A DNA stretch of 64,000 bases from Scalesia atractyloides. Its lineage: Eukaryota > Streptophyta > Magnoliopsida > Asterales > Asteraceae. The stretch is taken from contig CAMTDV010000013.1 in assembly GCA_947069175.1 (NCBI GenBank), positions 13,373,501 to 13,437,500 of the forward strand, in the 5' to 3' direction. Shown one piece after another: positions 1 through 10,229 of the stretch. The notes under the pieces are model-generated. The model did no database searches, was not told the origin of the DNA, and was given only the letters and a program-made list of their open reading frames with translations. Position numbers and translations under genes: made by a program. Within the stretch, counting starts at the first letter, position 1, and each line of letters begins with the position of its first letter.

Positions 1-860
1 TTTGTAAGCATTTTCCTTTAACTCTTTGGACTAAGGAATGCCATGTTAGAAAGTACCAAAGTATAATTCTTTAGCCAAATAATGAAGTGGACATAAAACT
101 TAAAGATTTGTAGTTTTTACCTTTTTCCTACCACCAACAAGAAATTTTGTTCATGGCAATAAAATTGATGACAACAATACGTGTAAAACGTAAAAAAAAA
201 TTCAAGGTATACATAAATAAAATAGAAAGAAGAAACTAGAAAATGACAAATATACAAAAACATTTGATTAAATAAATTGTTCTTCGTGATTAATGACTTC
301 TAAATTCGTTCACAGCTGTTATTTTCTCTTACAGCATCATTTTATCTGTGTAAATTGTTTTTTATAAGTTCTTTGAGTTTAAGTCCATTTAAAGTTTTAG
401 AAAAATTGTTTACGCTTATGTGTCATATTATTATCTTTTAAAAGTTTATTTTATTTAAAAATATGAAAGATATATTTTTTAACTAATTGATCGATGTAGA
501 TATTTAATTGGTATTAAATAATACGAATCGAGTTTACATAAATTAAAACCTTAGTCATTATATAATATGATATAATTTTATTTTAATGATTGATAACCTA
601 ATAAAAACATTGTTAAAATTTATTGCTTATTAAATTTTTTATAGTCTAAATTTTGGTTATTAATATTTATACCTAATAAATTAGTAACTCACAATGCCAT
701 GTGTTGGTGTTTTACGAGCGCAATGAAAATTTTTATTTTCTAATTTCATCCATAATGGTTACATTTAAAACATAAAAAAATTAAAAGTTAATTAAGATCA
801 TTTCCAAACTCAAATCGTTCTTAATTTCTTTTCCTTTGTTACAAATATACGACATAAAAA

Positions 861-863
<3 letters not shown>
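1..863. other. AT-rich intergenic sequence
   Basis: This stretch is strongly AT-rich with short poly-A and poly-T runs. I see no open reading frame with a recognisable domain, no RNA gene and no clear repeat end. It looks like intergenic spacer. Confidence 0.5.

Positions 864-947
<84 letters not shown>
864..947. repeat. TA dinucleotide microsatellite
   Basis: An almost pure (TA)n tract of about 84 bp with one phase slip near 913. It directly abuts the left end of an inverted-repeat element that begins with TAGGATTAGG, suggesting that the element used TA-rich DNA as its target. Confidence 0.95.
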
Positions 948-949
<2 letters not shown>

Positions 950-1712
950 ATTAGGATCATTTGTGAAAAACTTTTTGAGAATGAACTGAGTGAACTAATA
1001 TAACTTTTGATTATTTTTTAGATTAAAAGGGTAAGATTGATATTAGTCAAGTATTTTAATTAAAATCCCTTACTTTTCTGATATCTCAACTTTCTCTCTC
1101 TTATTTTTAAGTATTTCTATATTATTTTAATTATAAGAGATTAAATGGCTAATTTTTATTTTTAAATAAACTCTTATGTTCTTTTTAAAATGAAATATTA
1201 AACCTAATTAAATTATATTTTTTTTACATATGTGCATACAGGTCAGTATATATAAGACTTATACACTTGTGTATAATTACATCTTGCTCCCACAGGTCGG
1301 TGTAAACCAGATTAATACACATGTATATTATTCAAGTACATGTGTGTATAAACTAACAACTGTGTGTCTTGTATAAATTGATAGTTAGCGAGACTGTATA
1401 CATGTGTATAAACTAACATCTGTGTATCTTGTATAAACTAATACTATCGAGACGGTACACATGTGTATACATTAACAACTGTGTATGTTGTATATACGGA
1501 AACTAACAAGATTTTAGAAATTTTGATTATATTGTTTAATAAATGAAATTTACAAAAAATGCAAATACCCTTCTATCAATTAATTTAAAGGGAAGTTACA
1601 ACATTATAATTACAATCTTGCCATTGTTTAAAAATCTCTAGATGATATAATCTAATGGCTCACATTAGTTCACACAGTTCACTCTCAACCTAGTGTTTAC
1701 TCTAGAACCCTA

Positions 1713-1714
<2 letters not shown>
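946..1714. mobile_element. MITE-like inverted-repeat element in TA microsatellite
   Basis: The left end (about 946-1010) and the reverse complement of the right end (about 1650-1714) are similar but imperfect. Both read roughly TAGG-TT, then a block ending GAGAGTGAACTG-GTGAACTAA. The element is about 770 bp, encodes nothing recognisable, and has TA microsatellite on both sides. That arrangement resembles MITEs that sit inside TA repeats (such as rice Micron). An internal family of GTGTATAAACTAAC-like short repeats lies at about 1250-1510. The superfamily is not certain. Confidence 0.5.

Positions 1715-1805
<91 letters not shown>
1714..1805. repeat. TA/TG and GA microsatellite
   Basis: An interrupted (TA)n tract with TG variants is followed by (GA)n at about 1790-1805. 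It separates the two MITE-like elements and is shared as flanking sequence by both. Confidence 0.9.
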
Positions 1806-2289
1806 ATGTTCATTTGAGAAGAAATTTAATATGAAAAGAAAAAGAAGAAAGGACATAATGGTAGGCCATTAAATAGTTTATAACTCCTCTTATTAATTAT
1901 GTTATCTTTAATTAATAAAGCTAAAATATTTTATCCTACACATTTTCAAAATTTATCCTACATATGTCTTACACTTATCGGAATTTACCCCACACACATG
2001 TAAATTTACCCTACACATTTCAAAATTTATCCTACACATACTAAAATTTATCCTACACATGTCGAAAATTGTCTTTCACCATAAATTATTTTATCTTGAA
2101 AGAGTATATTAAAAGTTACAAGTTTAATTAATTAGCTAATTAATGATAATTATAGATTTACCTATATGTCCTTTTCCATAATATTAAATACAAACATTAA
2201 ATGAAGAAAATGGAGAATTTCTATTGATTGAAAAGTTATTCTTTTTATTCTTACAAAATTTTTCCTTCTCATTTGAACTCCCCACTATA
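1791..2289. mobile_element. Second MITE-like inverted-repeat element
   Basis: The left end near 1803-1830 contains GTTCATTTGAGAAG. The right end near 2262-2289, reverse complemented, contains GTTCAAATGAGAAG. The termini are therefore an imperfect inverted pair around an AT-rich, non-coding body of about 500 bp. Several CCTACACATTT-like short repeats lie at about 1935-2060. It abuts the microsatellite at 1714-1805, so the two elements sit side by side in the same TA-rich site. Confidence 0.4.
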
Positions 2290-2596
2290 TTCAGTCATTA
2301 AATATCATTTCATAATTTCTAAATTTCATTACTGCTTATTTAATATTTATTTATTTAACATGTATTTAACATTTAGACTATGTGTAGTAATAGATCCCTT
2401 TGTAGGGGTCATGCGATAAGTAATGGATTGTGTAGAAGAGTGATTTTATGTGACTTTATATCATAAGAGGGTGTAGTCATAAAGTCTCATATTCATCATT
2501 ACTTAATAATTAATTTTCTATTTTTTCCATTTAATCTCTAATTTGTTTAAAAAAACTCTTTTATTAAATTTTAAAAAACATTACAATAAAAAAAAT

Positions 2597-3032
2597 ACAT
2601 TTAATCTTTGTCTTCATCATCGTTCTCTCCTTCTTCCTCTTTGTTTTCTCCATCATTCAAACCTCCGCCTACAAAGTTCCCAGCTTCGAATTCTTCAACT
2701 TCTTCTTCCTCGTAGTCTTGTTCGATGTCGCCATCATGTCAGATCAAAATAACTTTTGGCTCATCCTAAACCATAATCTAAAACATCGAGCCCGTGAATC
2801 GGTATCGGATCAAAATAATCTTTCAAAAAACGCTTATTTGCGGCTTTACGGTGTCGCAAGATAAAAGTGTGCCTCAAAAAATAAGGCGTGGAGGAGAACG
2901 CCTAACGTGTTGCATGGCTTGAATCGTGAGGGCACATGCACTTGTAACCGCTTCTTCCTCCTCCGCTATTTCTTCAGGTGAAAAAAATCTTCGGTAAATA
3001 TTGATAAACGAATCTTCCAATGGGGAGCCCAT
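2597..3032 (-). pseudogene. Decayed PIF/Harbinger-like coding relict
   Basis: On the minus strand an ATG at 3030-3032 opens a short frame containing RRFFSPEEIAEEEEAV and QAMQHVRRSPPR. After a stop, another frame continues with HRKAANKRFLKDYF. This order (an acidic start, then an R-E-A-A-like block, then DYF) resembles the N-terminus of plant Harbinger (ALP1-like) transposases, recalled by pattern only. A separate acidic frame with EEEEVEEFEAGNF ends near 2597. The nuclease core is missing and there are several stops, so it is a relict or an internally deleted derivative. No convincing terminal repeats were found. Confidence 0.3.
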
Positions 3033-3126
3033 TATTTTTCAAAAGAAAGTGGGAGTACTATTTTGATAAGAATGTAGGATTAAAGAGTGTTTTGAGGAAT
3101 TTTTTTATTAAACATATGACAGTTGT

Positions 3127-4207
3127 TGTCACACCCTGACCCGCAGCGGATAAGGTAGTCGGGGCATGATTGAGTTTTCATCAAAGTTAATGACATTTAC
3201 TATTATAGAAGTTTAATATTTATTATTCCGGATTTAAATAAAACATTCCAACGACATGTAATTCAAGCAAACACTATAATGTTCCAAGCAAACTTGCAAA
3301 TAACATTTTATTTTCTTCTAAGCCCATGCCCTATGTGATCCTTGCTTCAAACCTGTTCACCTGTATCATGTGTAAAAGTAGAGTTTTGGGTCAACATAAG
3401 TTGGTGAGTGAATCCCATTTAATCATTAAGAAAAATGATATGTTTATTATTCTAATAAAATATGCATTAACCAAATATGAGAAACTTCGTGTGTGTAATC
3501 TAAACCACAAACCACATCTTCAACTAATAATGTACATGTGAGCACGATAAGCGATGTGCTGCGAGATCAAGGCTCAATCAAACGGAGCCGATCTAGTATA
3601 TTAGGCAACGCGACGCTCCACCCGTAAGTAACGGGGAACAAATGGGCCTAATGTGAGAGATTGACTGAAATGAGAAATTTAAACACAAAATGACAATAAA
3701 CAAACAATATCACATAGCATGTTAGATCACATAATGGTAATAGCACGAGATTTATAATAACGAGATAATAAAAGCGACACATGATACACCCAAAAAACAT
3801 GGATAAAAAGGGGAGTTGTAAGATTCACTGATAGTGGGTGCGATTATGATTCAATGAATATTGCGAATGATTGAGTGGTTGAGATACCAAACGACGAAAT
3901 GGCTAACCTAAATATTCACATAATAATTTAGATAAAAATATATATTCTTTTGGGTTGAATTTAATATTTTTACTTAACGTATTATTTACACAATTTATTA
4001 GATAATTTAGATAAATTTTATTGTTTTAATACTATTTTTTTATTCGCTTAAACTTATTTGCCACTAATATTATTTGGTTATAAAAAAATAATATAGTTTT
4101 TGGAAAAATAATTAAAAGTTTAATTTAATTAAAAAATATGTTTTTTTCTGAATTGAATCGGACTAAATCGCATGAAACCGGTCGGATACGCAACATGTAG
4201 AGATCGA
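3127..4207 (-). repeat. B 3' LTR, truncated
   Basis: Begins TGTCACACCCTGACCC on the plus strand (the LTR's 3' end on the minus strand) and aligns with 17315 to about 18400 of the B 5' LTR with scattered differences. It includes one GATC...GATC hairpin unit at about 3560. The alignment stops inside the first tRNA-like module (AGATCGACTC here, AGATCGAACTCG in the other copy). The remaining 1.2 kb of LTR, with its promoter end, is absent and replaced by an integrase fragment. Confidence 0.85.
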
Positions 4208-4944
4208 CTCATCAATTTGGATATCTTCTAGCGGTATATGAAGGTTTTTCGTCGGCAAGACACTTTTTTTTGAAGTTAGAAACATGGAACGTTGGATGGA
4301 TCTTGCTGAGTTCTTCAGGTAAGTCAAGCTTGTAGGCTTACAGGACCAACTCTCACGAGTATTTTAAATGGTCCAACATAGCGAGGTGCTAGCTTGCCTT
4401 TTTGTCCAAATCGAACAACTCCCTTCCATGGTGACACTTTCAAAAGTACTTGATCGCCAACACAAAACTCGAGCAGTTTGCGTCGTTTGTCTGTGTAACT
4501 CTTTTAACGACTCTGAGCTGCTAGAAGATTGTTGCAAATTTGAAGAATCTTATCGGTTGTTTCTTGGATTAATTTTGGTCCGGTGATATGTGCTTCATCG
4601 ATTTCGTGCCAACATACAGGTGATCGGCACTTACGACCATATAATGCTTCAAAAGGATCCATACAGATGCTAGAGTGTAGTTGTTATTGTATGAGAATTC
4701 GATCAATGGTAGATGGGTATCCCAATTGCCCTTTAAGTTGATAATGCATGATCGTAACATGTCTTCAAGAGTCTGAATTGTGCGCTCAGATTGACCATCA
4801 GTTTGGGGATGTAAAGCGGTACTAGTCACTAATCGAGTGCCTAACGCTGATTGCACGGCTTGCCCTGTGCGTGAAGTAAAACACCCATCTCGATCTAAGA
4901 TGATGCTCAAGATATACATAACCAGGTGAGTGTGAAGTTTGGAT
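4208..4944 (-). pseudogene. Ty3/gypsy integrase and C-terminal pol fragment fused into B
   Basis: The minus strand encodes the end of an integrase core with HPQTDGQSERTIQTLEDML (about 4740-4810), in which the E is the third residue of the D-D-E triad. After frameshifts come a GDQVLLKVSPWKG-like block and a YVGPFKI...HPTFHVSN block typical of the gypsy integrase C-terminus. It is broken and incomplete. The B tail resumes at about 4945 and the B LTR lies on the other side, so this piece replaces the B polypurine tract and most of its 3' LTR. It may derive from a partner element through template switching, or from later recombination. Confidence 0.8.
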
Positions 4945-5700
4945 TTTGATTGAGGCGGTAACGTTCCTAGTAAGGGTTGAATACCCTGCTACAAGAATCG
5001 CTTTTTGATGCCTAAGATGAAAAAGCGTTGTAACACGGAGATGACTAACTGGATATGGTCTCATGATAAAGGGTTTTGAGAAAATCGATGCGTCAAAATG
5101 ATAAAGTTACAAAACGAAGTCATCAACCACATCGATATCCAAATTGAGATTGACACTACTTACACGGAACTTCCCATAACGTCTAACAATGCTTATGATC
5201 ACCTGACAAGAACACTTATATATAGGAAGTACCTGCGGCGTATCCACCATATCCTTGTCAAATTTTCATCGGCCTTGTTATTAAGTCATGATTAACTCTA
5301 TGTGACTCGTTTTAAAATCTACCAAACATAAACAAACATAACTGCTAATGCTTGAGTCTCGAATTCGAGGAAAGTGAGATTGAATGACGGTGGTACCTCC
5401 CTCATGTGTTATGAGGAAGTGGTCAGTCTATGAAAAAGTGAGACACGACCCAACTTCCCTAAATGATGAGACAAGGTTCGTCGTGATTTATGATAACATG
5501 AAATTTAATCGATGAATAGAGACATGTATGAAACAAATTGGCATAGCGTGATATAAATTGCGTTAATGGCATTAATATGAAATAATAAAATCTTGAAAAA
5601 TTATTACCCAAATTGTAAACAATGGTAACTTGAATAATCAAAACAAGAAATGGAATTTATTGAAGCTTGGATTAGGAATAAAATAAACAGATGGAGCAAA
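4945..5700 (-). repeat. B 3' tail with hairpin unit
   Basis: Non-coding region downstream of the B gag, homologous to the tails of B2 (10230-12264) and E (28601-30613). It starts with the shared GAGGCGGTAACGTTCC segment and holds one degenerate copy of the 61-bp hairpin at about 5202-5262. Here the stem reads TGACAAGAACA against TATCCTTGTCA, with mismatches that the younger copies do not have. Confidence 0.7.
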
Positions 5701-7086
5701 GTGTTGAGTCTTCATGATGGGAGAAAGGCTAGTTAGGTTGTTCGTTTGCACCGCCGTTGACCTCAACTGGGTTTGCGTTGATGTTGTAGGCTCTCCCTCT
5801 TGTTGGTGGGGGTGCTGGGTTTGCCTAGTTCGCTTGCTTAACTGGGTTTTCTTGGGCTTGAGCGTTAATGATGTTAATCAGCCTAGGGCACGTGTTTTTT
5901 AAGTGGGTAGGATCTCCAAAATTTAAACAAGCTCTAACATAAGGTACCATGGAATAGTTCGGCTGTTGGTAGGGTTGGGTCATGTTTTGGGCAAGAGGTG
6001 GAGCATGGTTTTGAGGAGCGCGACAATGTTACTCAAATGACCATAACGCCCACAATTGGCACACAATCGGCAAGGTAAGGTGGGTTAGTGGTGATAATGG
6101 CAGGTGTTGCATTGAGGGTGGGGACCAGTGTAGGGTTTCTTGTTTGGGTATGTTGGGTTGGGTGCCACTTGGGTGATTGGGATGGCTTGGAGGGGTACGG
6201 CTTGTGGAGTTGGCTGACTGGTTTGGGTGACAACAAAATTTTTCCCGTTTCGTTTTCTCTTGGCTGTGAATTGTGAAGAGAATTCGGCTTGAGTTGGGTT
6301 GGGGGTTTCAGTCGGTGTTTTGCTATTTGCATCCTTCCTCTTCTCATCCTTGAAGTCCCCATTCCTTATGTGGTTTTCAGTGAGCTCAGTAGCTAGCTCC
6401 ATTGCTGCTTCCAGAGTTGCAGGCACAGTACTCATCACAGAATCCTGAATCTTCAAAGGAAGACCCTGAATGTAATGCTTGATCAGACGGTAAAGAGGAG
6501 TGAACAAATTTGGAACCATTTGGTTTAACTCGAGAAACCTCTTGTTGTAGGTTATATGATCTCCCTCTTTTTGCTTCAGGAAATAGAACCCATCTTCCAG
6601 CTTCTTAATTTCGCTTCTTTGGTAGAAACACCTTGTCATGAGTTCTCTCAGTTGTTCCCAAGTTAGGGCTACTGCGACTTCGGCGCCTCTTCTGCCCTTT
6701 TCGGCATTCCACCAAGTGAGTGCTACCCCAATTAGATGACTAGTAGCATAACGAACGTTACGCTTGTTGGGACAGTCACAGTTGAGAAAGGTACTCTCCA
6801 TTTCTTCAAACCACCGAAGGTAAGCAGTGACCCCTTCGGTTCCCTCATATTTTGGAGGGTCACACGAGTTGAAGTGCTTGTAAGTACACTTGGTGGTGTT
6901 TGCAGGAGGGTTAGTAGCATTTTGTTCTCCTTGATTGTTGGGATTAATGGGTTTAGCAACGAGAGCATGCTGAACTTGGATTACGATATTGGGAATTACG
7001 GAGGCCATTTGTTGGGCTATTTGAGCAGCCATGCGTTTGCCGGACTTTCCAGATCTCCTACCTCCATGAGAGTACCTAGAAGACAT
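5700..7086 (-). pseudogene. gag: B gag (decayed)
   Basis: Retrotransposon capsid/nucleocapsid protein. The open part (7086 to 6085, 333 codons) starts MSSRYSHGGRRSGK. It carries a retrotransposon gag domain with CTYKHFNSCDPPKYEG, WFEEMESTFLNC, LTWWNAEKG and YNKRFLELNQMVPN, then a basic linker and the start of the cysteine region (GPHPQCNTCHYHH). A frameshift near 6085 shifts the zinc-knuckle region into other frames. In the second knuckle the expected cysteine is lost (CLNFGDPTH where E has CFNCGDPTH). The start follows CAGTAG directly, as in element E, where the preceding bases are TTGTAG. It was probably functional when B was active and is now a pseudogene. Confidence 0.85.
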
Positions 7087-7583
7087 CTACTGGAAATACG
7101 TAACGAGATGATGAGTTTGGCATATAGGTGTCATGTGTGTCGCATAAAGTTTAGAAATAAAATTAAATATCCACAAAATAAATGAGAAAAATAAATCCAT
7201 TACATCCATAGGATGTCTTGGGCTTTGCTCATGTTTGGGCCCCTATGGGTCCCCATACTTGGCCTAGGTAGTCATGTGGGCCCCCATGACTACTGGGCAT
7301 TGTAGGGTCCACATTGGTTTTGGCCTGTTAACACTCGCACCACCCGAATGAAAATCGTAAAACATGATTGCGAGGTGTAAGGTCAGAAGGTGTCCTGGCT
7401 TAGACATAGTGACAACTCAAAGTGGGGTTAGTTCACACGACATTTGGTGTGGCATGCTTTGGCCTAATAGGTCATTCGTACTCTCATCGTTAGTCCGCAG
7501 GTAGGCAAACTGGTCCATTACTTTGGAATCATACTAGTGCCAATTCTAGACAGGACGTTCCGACTACCGGTACTTGTACCCTT
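7087..7583 (-). other. B leader, distal part (split by B2)
   Basis: Non-coding leader between the primer site and gag of element B. It continues at 16969-17314 on the far side of B2. It is homologous to 13573-14322 (B2) and 26432-27214 (E), including the block around ACCGGTACTTGTACCC. In B the frame that is open in the other two elements is broken by stops. Confidence 0.75.
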
Positions 7584-8674
7584 TGTCACACCCCGACCCG
7601 CAGCGGAAAAGGTGATCGGGGCATGATTGGGTTATCATCAAAGCTCATGACATTTATTATACGTTTCATATTCATTAAATACAATTAAATAGGAAATTTA
7701 CAATAAATACTACAACATGTTCTAACTATCAATCTAAGCTTCTTTATTCTCTTCTAAAGCATTTCCTATGTTTTCCTTGCTTCAACCTGTTCACCTGTAT
7801 CATGTGTAAAAAGGTTTTTGGATCAACATAAAGTTGGCGAGTGAATCCTATGGAAAACATTTGAACAAGTTTATTTAATTGATTATGAAATATGTGCACA
7901 ACCAAACATGAGTAAAAATAGATGTAAACTTATTCAACAATCATTAGGTATTAAATAAAGCACACATGAACAATAATGGAACATTTAGAGGCACGCGTTG
8001 CTCTACTCGTCTCTCACGAGGAACTGATGGGCCTAATGAATGAATTGCATAAACATGATAATATGAATGACACAACTACAAACAATATAAACTCAATGAT
8101 ACACACATGAACAATAATGGATTGGTTTTGAGGCACGCGTTGTTCAACTCGTCTCCCACGAGGAACTGATGGGCTTAATGAATGAATTTTATATAATTTG
8201 ACAAAATGAAATAAGTAATCACAACAATATAAACAATCTAAGTTTAGGTCACGATATGGTATGGCACAAATTTAAATAAACGAGTTAATTATTTGAGACA
8301 CATGACACACCCCAAAACGTGTAATTAAAAAGGGGAGTTGTAAGATTCACTCACAGTGGGTGCGTTCGGTTGATGATGTTGAATGCACGCGAAGTGGTTT
8401 TAACCACGAGTGAAATTAACCTAGATAAATATCATTTTGGTTCGGTAAGTAAACGGATTTTATTAATCTATTTTAGTAGGATTGTTGGGTGTATTTTTGT
8501 GAGTTTAAGGCTATTTTCTAACCTTAAAAATGTTATTTTTAAGTATTTTTAATTGATTTTTAATTAAAATAATTAAATAAAAATAATAAAAAATTTTGAT
8601 TTTTTTGCTACAGTTGACCGTTGACTTTGACCGTTGACCGTTGACTTTGACCGGTTCGAATCGTGTAATTGTGC

Positions 8675-9265
8675 GCTGAGTGAGGCTCGAACCCGAGACC
8701 TCCCGTACGCGTGCACACAGCTCTACCAACTGAGCTACGTGTCTAACCCGTCATATATCTGTTTTTAATTATATTTATATATTAATTAAGTTAAACAGAA
8801 AATCCTTTTATTTTAAAAAAACGATTTAATTGAATCGGACCGGTGCGCTCCACAGGTCTCGAACCCGGGACCTGTGGGTTGCGTAACACACAGTCCACCG
8901 CTGGACTGTGTGTCCAACTTGTTAACTAATCTGATTTTTATTATACTTAAATACAAATTAAGTATTTTCATTTATGTCTTATTTTAAAAAGGTAAATAAT
9001 TGTCCGGGTCGATGCAGAGGACCGGACTCGAACTCGTGCGCCTTGATTAAACATACACACAGTCCACCACTGGACTGTGTGTCTAACTTGGTTATTATTC
9101 CGATTATTAATATACTTAACATATAACAGTGGTGCTTCCGGTTCGGTTAACAAAAAAATGCGTTTTTATTAAGGCGGCGTGTGTGGAACAAGATTCGAAC
9201 TCGAGACCTTTGTGTGTTTATTGTGCACACAGTCCACCGCTGGACTGTGTGTCTAACCCGAGTTA
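8675..9265 (-). repeat. Array of four tRNA-like modules (B2 3' LTR)
   Basis: On the minus strand the array starts with three modules built on a hairpin of the type CACACAGTCCA-GCGG-TGGACTGTGTG, each preceded by TTAGACAC. The fourth module has a tRNA D-arm-like TAGCTCAGTTGG stem. Each is followed by a TTCGA-centred B-box-like motif. The modules are about 168 bp apart with AT-rich linkers containing TATAAGTATAAT. Acceptor stems are not recognisable, so these are tRNA-like structures rather than tRNA genes. Confidence 0.75.
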
Positions 9266-9385
9266 TTTCTTGATTTATATTATACTTATAAGTTACAGAT
9301 ACATCGTCTTCTTCGTCAGATTTTAACCAGAATCGGAAAATCCGACTGGCTCAAAGTTTTAATCGGTTTCTTTAGTGTTTTTTAC

Positions 9386-9709
9386 TTAATTACAGATGAG
9401 ATATAAATAAAAAAGAAAGGAAATTGGGCGTGAAATATACCCACTCTCTTCCTCTGTTTTTTCGGCAAAACTCCGGCGACAGCAACAGGCTCCGGCGTCG
9501 GGTGTCTTGCAGCAGCGAGTCTCCAGAAAGCTTACAAAGGATGTGGGTGACTTCGGTATAAGCTTAGAGGGTTTAGTAAGGCTTAGAAGTGAAGAACCCG
9601 GTTTTCCGGTGATGAGCAGAAATATTCCGGCGAGTGATTTTTCGCCGAGAAAGGGTGCGGTTTGAGCGAAAATGTTTGCAGAGGTTCGATGGGGGTATTT
9701 ATAGGGCAA
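9386..9709 (-). CDS. Small LTR-encoded frame, possible leader ORF
   Basis: A 107-codon frame immediately downstream of the LTR TATA box (minus strand). Its product contains LLSLTKPSKLIPKSPTS, a CCKTPDAGACCCRRSF block and a TEEESGY end. The same frame is open in the other B2 LTR (16125-16448), and a divergent version is open in element E (24279-24674). No known domain is recognised. Most of the DNA here is conserved in any case, so an open frame may be incidental; it could act as an upstream ORF of the gag mRNA. Confidence 0.3.
   Translation of the reverse strand: MPYKYPHRTSANIFAQTAPFLGEKSLAGIFLLITGKPGSSLLSLTKPSKLIPKSPTSFVSFLETRCCKTPDAGACCCRRSFAEKTEEESGYISRPISFLFYLYLICN
9694..9706 (-). promoter_or_regulatory. 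LTR TATA box
   Basis: The minus strand reads CCCTATAAATACC, a canonical TATA box. In the identical 5' LTR (16433-16445) it would start B2 transcription, placing the tRNA-like array in the transcribed leader. Confidence 0.7.
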
Positions 9710-9957
9710 GTTGTCGATGGATTTGGTCCGATTTCCGACTGGATTCGTCGGTTTGAATTTCTTCGGCGGTTATAGAAGGTGTCGCGGACTCAGACGTCAG
9801 TTATAACCGATATAGGTTTAAAGTTTTACGTTATAACTGAAGATGTCGTTAAAACTCGCGAGATTGCCGGGATTTCCGACGACTGAACTTTGGGCGCCGG
9901 TTTTGAATTCGAAAAGACACGTTATCAATTAAATGATTCCAACATTTAACAAGTAGC

Positions 9958-10050
9958 ATCAGTGGCGCAGTGGTTTAGTGCGCGTGTGTTAAGTTGCTGA
10001 ACCGGCTGACTCGGCGACTGACCCGGGTTCGAAACCCGGCAGAACCAAAG
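9958..10050 (+). other. tRNA-like module with perfect T-arm (B2 3' LTR)
   Basis: TGGCGCAGTGG fits the RNA polymerase III A box, and GGTTCGAAACC about 55 bases later fits the B box. The T-arm CCGGG-TTCGAAA-CCCGG has a perfect 5-bp stem. The long gap suggests a class II (long variable arm) tRNA origin. The flanking acceptor arms do not pair well. It is antisense to B2 transcription and lies between the LTR end and the LTR TATA box. Confidence 0.65.
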
Positions 10051-10229
10051 TATTTTTATTTTCTTATTTTTGACAGTTTTTCAAAAACTAATTACATATT
10101 CCCATATAATAATTGATTATGTATCGATTAAAATTATTTTGGGCATTTAATTCGCAACGAAATTTTTGACTGATTGTTCGGTTGATAAACGGAGCGGGTT
10201 TGGTAAATCCGTTTTTGACGGATGTTACA

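Larger units (their letters stand above)
7584..10229 (-). repeat. B2 3' LTR
   Basis: On the plus strand it starts TGTCACACCCCGACCC and ends GACGGATGTTACA. It contains two AACTGATGGGC-type short repeats (about 8020 and 8165), four tRNA-like modules (8675-9265), a small conserved frame (9386-9709), a TATA box on the minus strand (9694-9706) and a plus-strand tRNA-like module (9958-10050). Adjacent internal sequence GTATCCCCTGCATTTT is the complement of the polypurine tract. Confidence 0.93.

Noticed and set aside
4368..4586. Plus-strand 72-codon frame
   Set aside because: Antisense to the integrase fragment.
6033..6362. 109-codon proline-rich minus-strand frame
   Set aside because: It overlaps the B gag linker in another frame; the gag frame explains the conservation.
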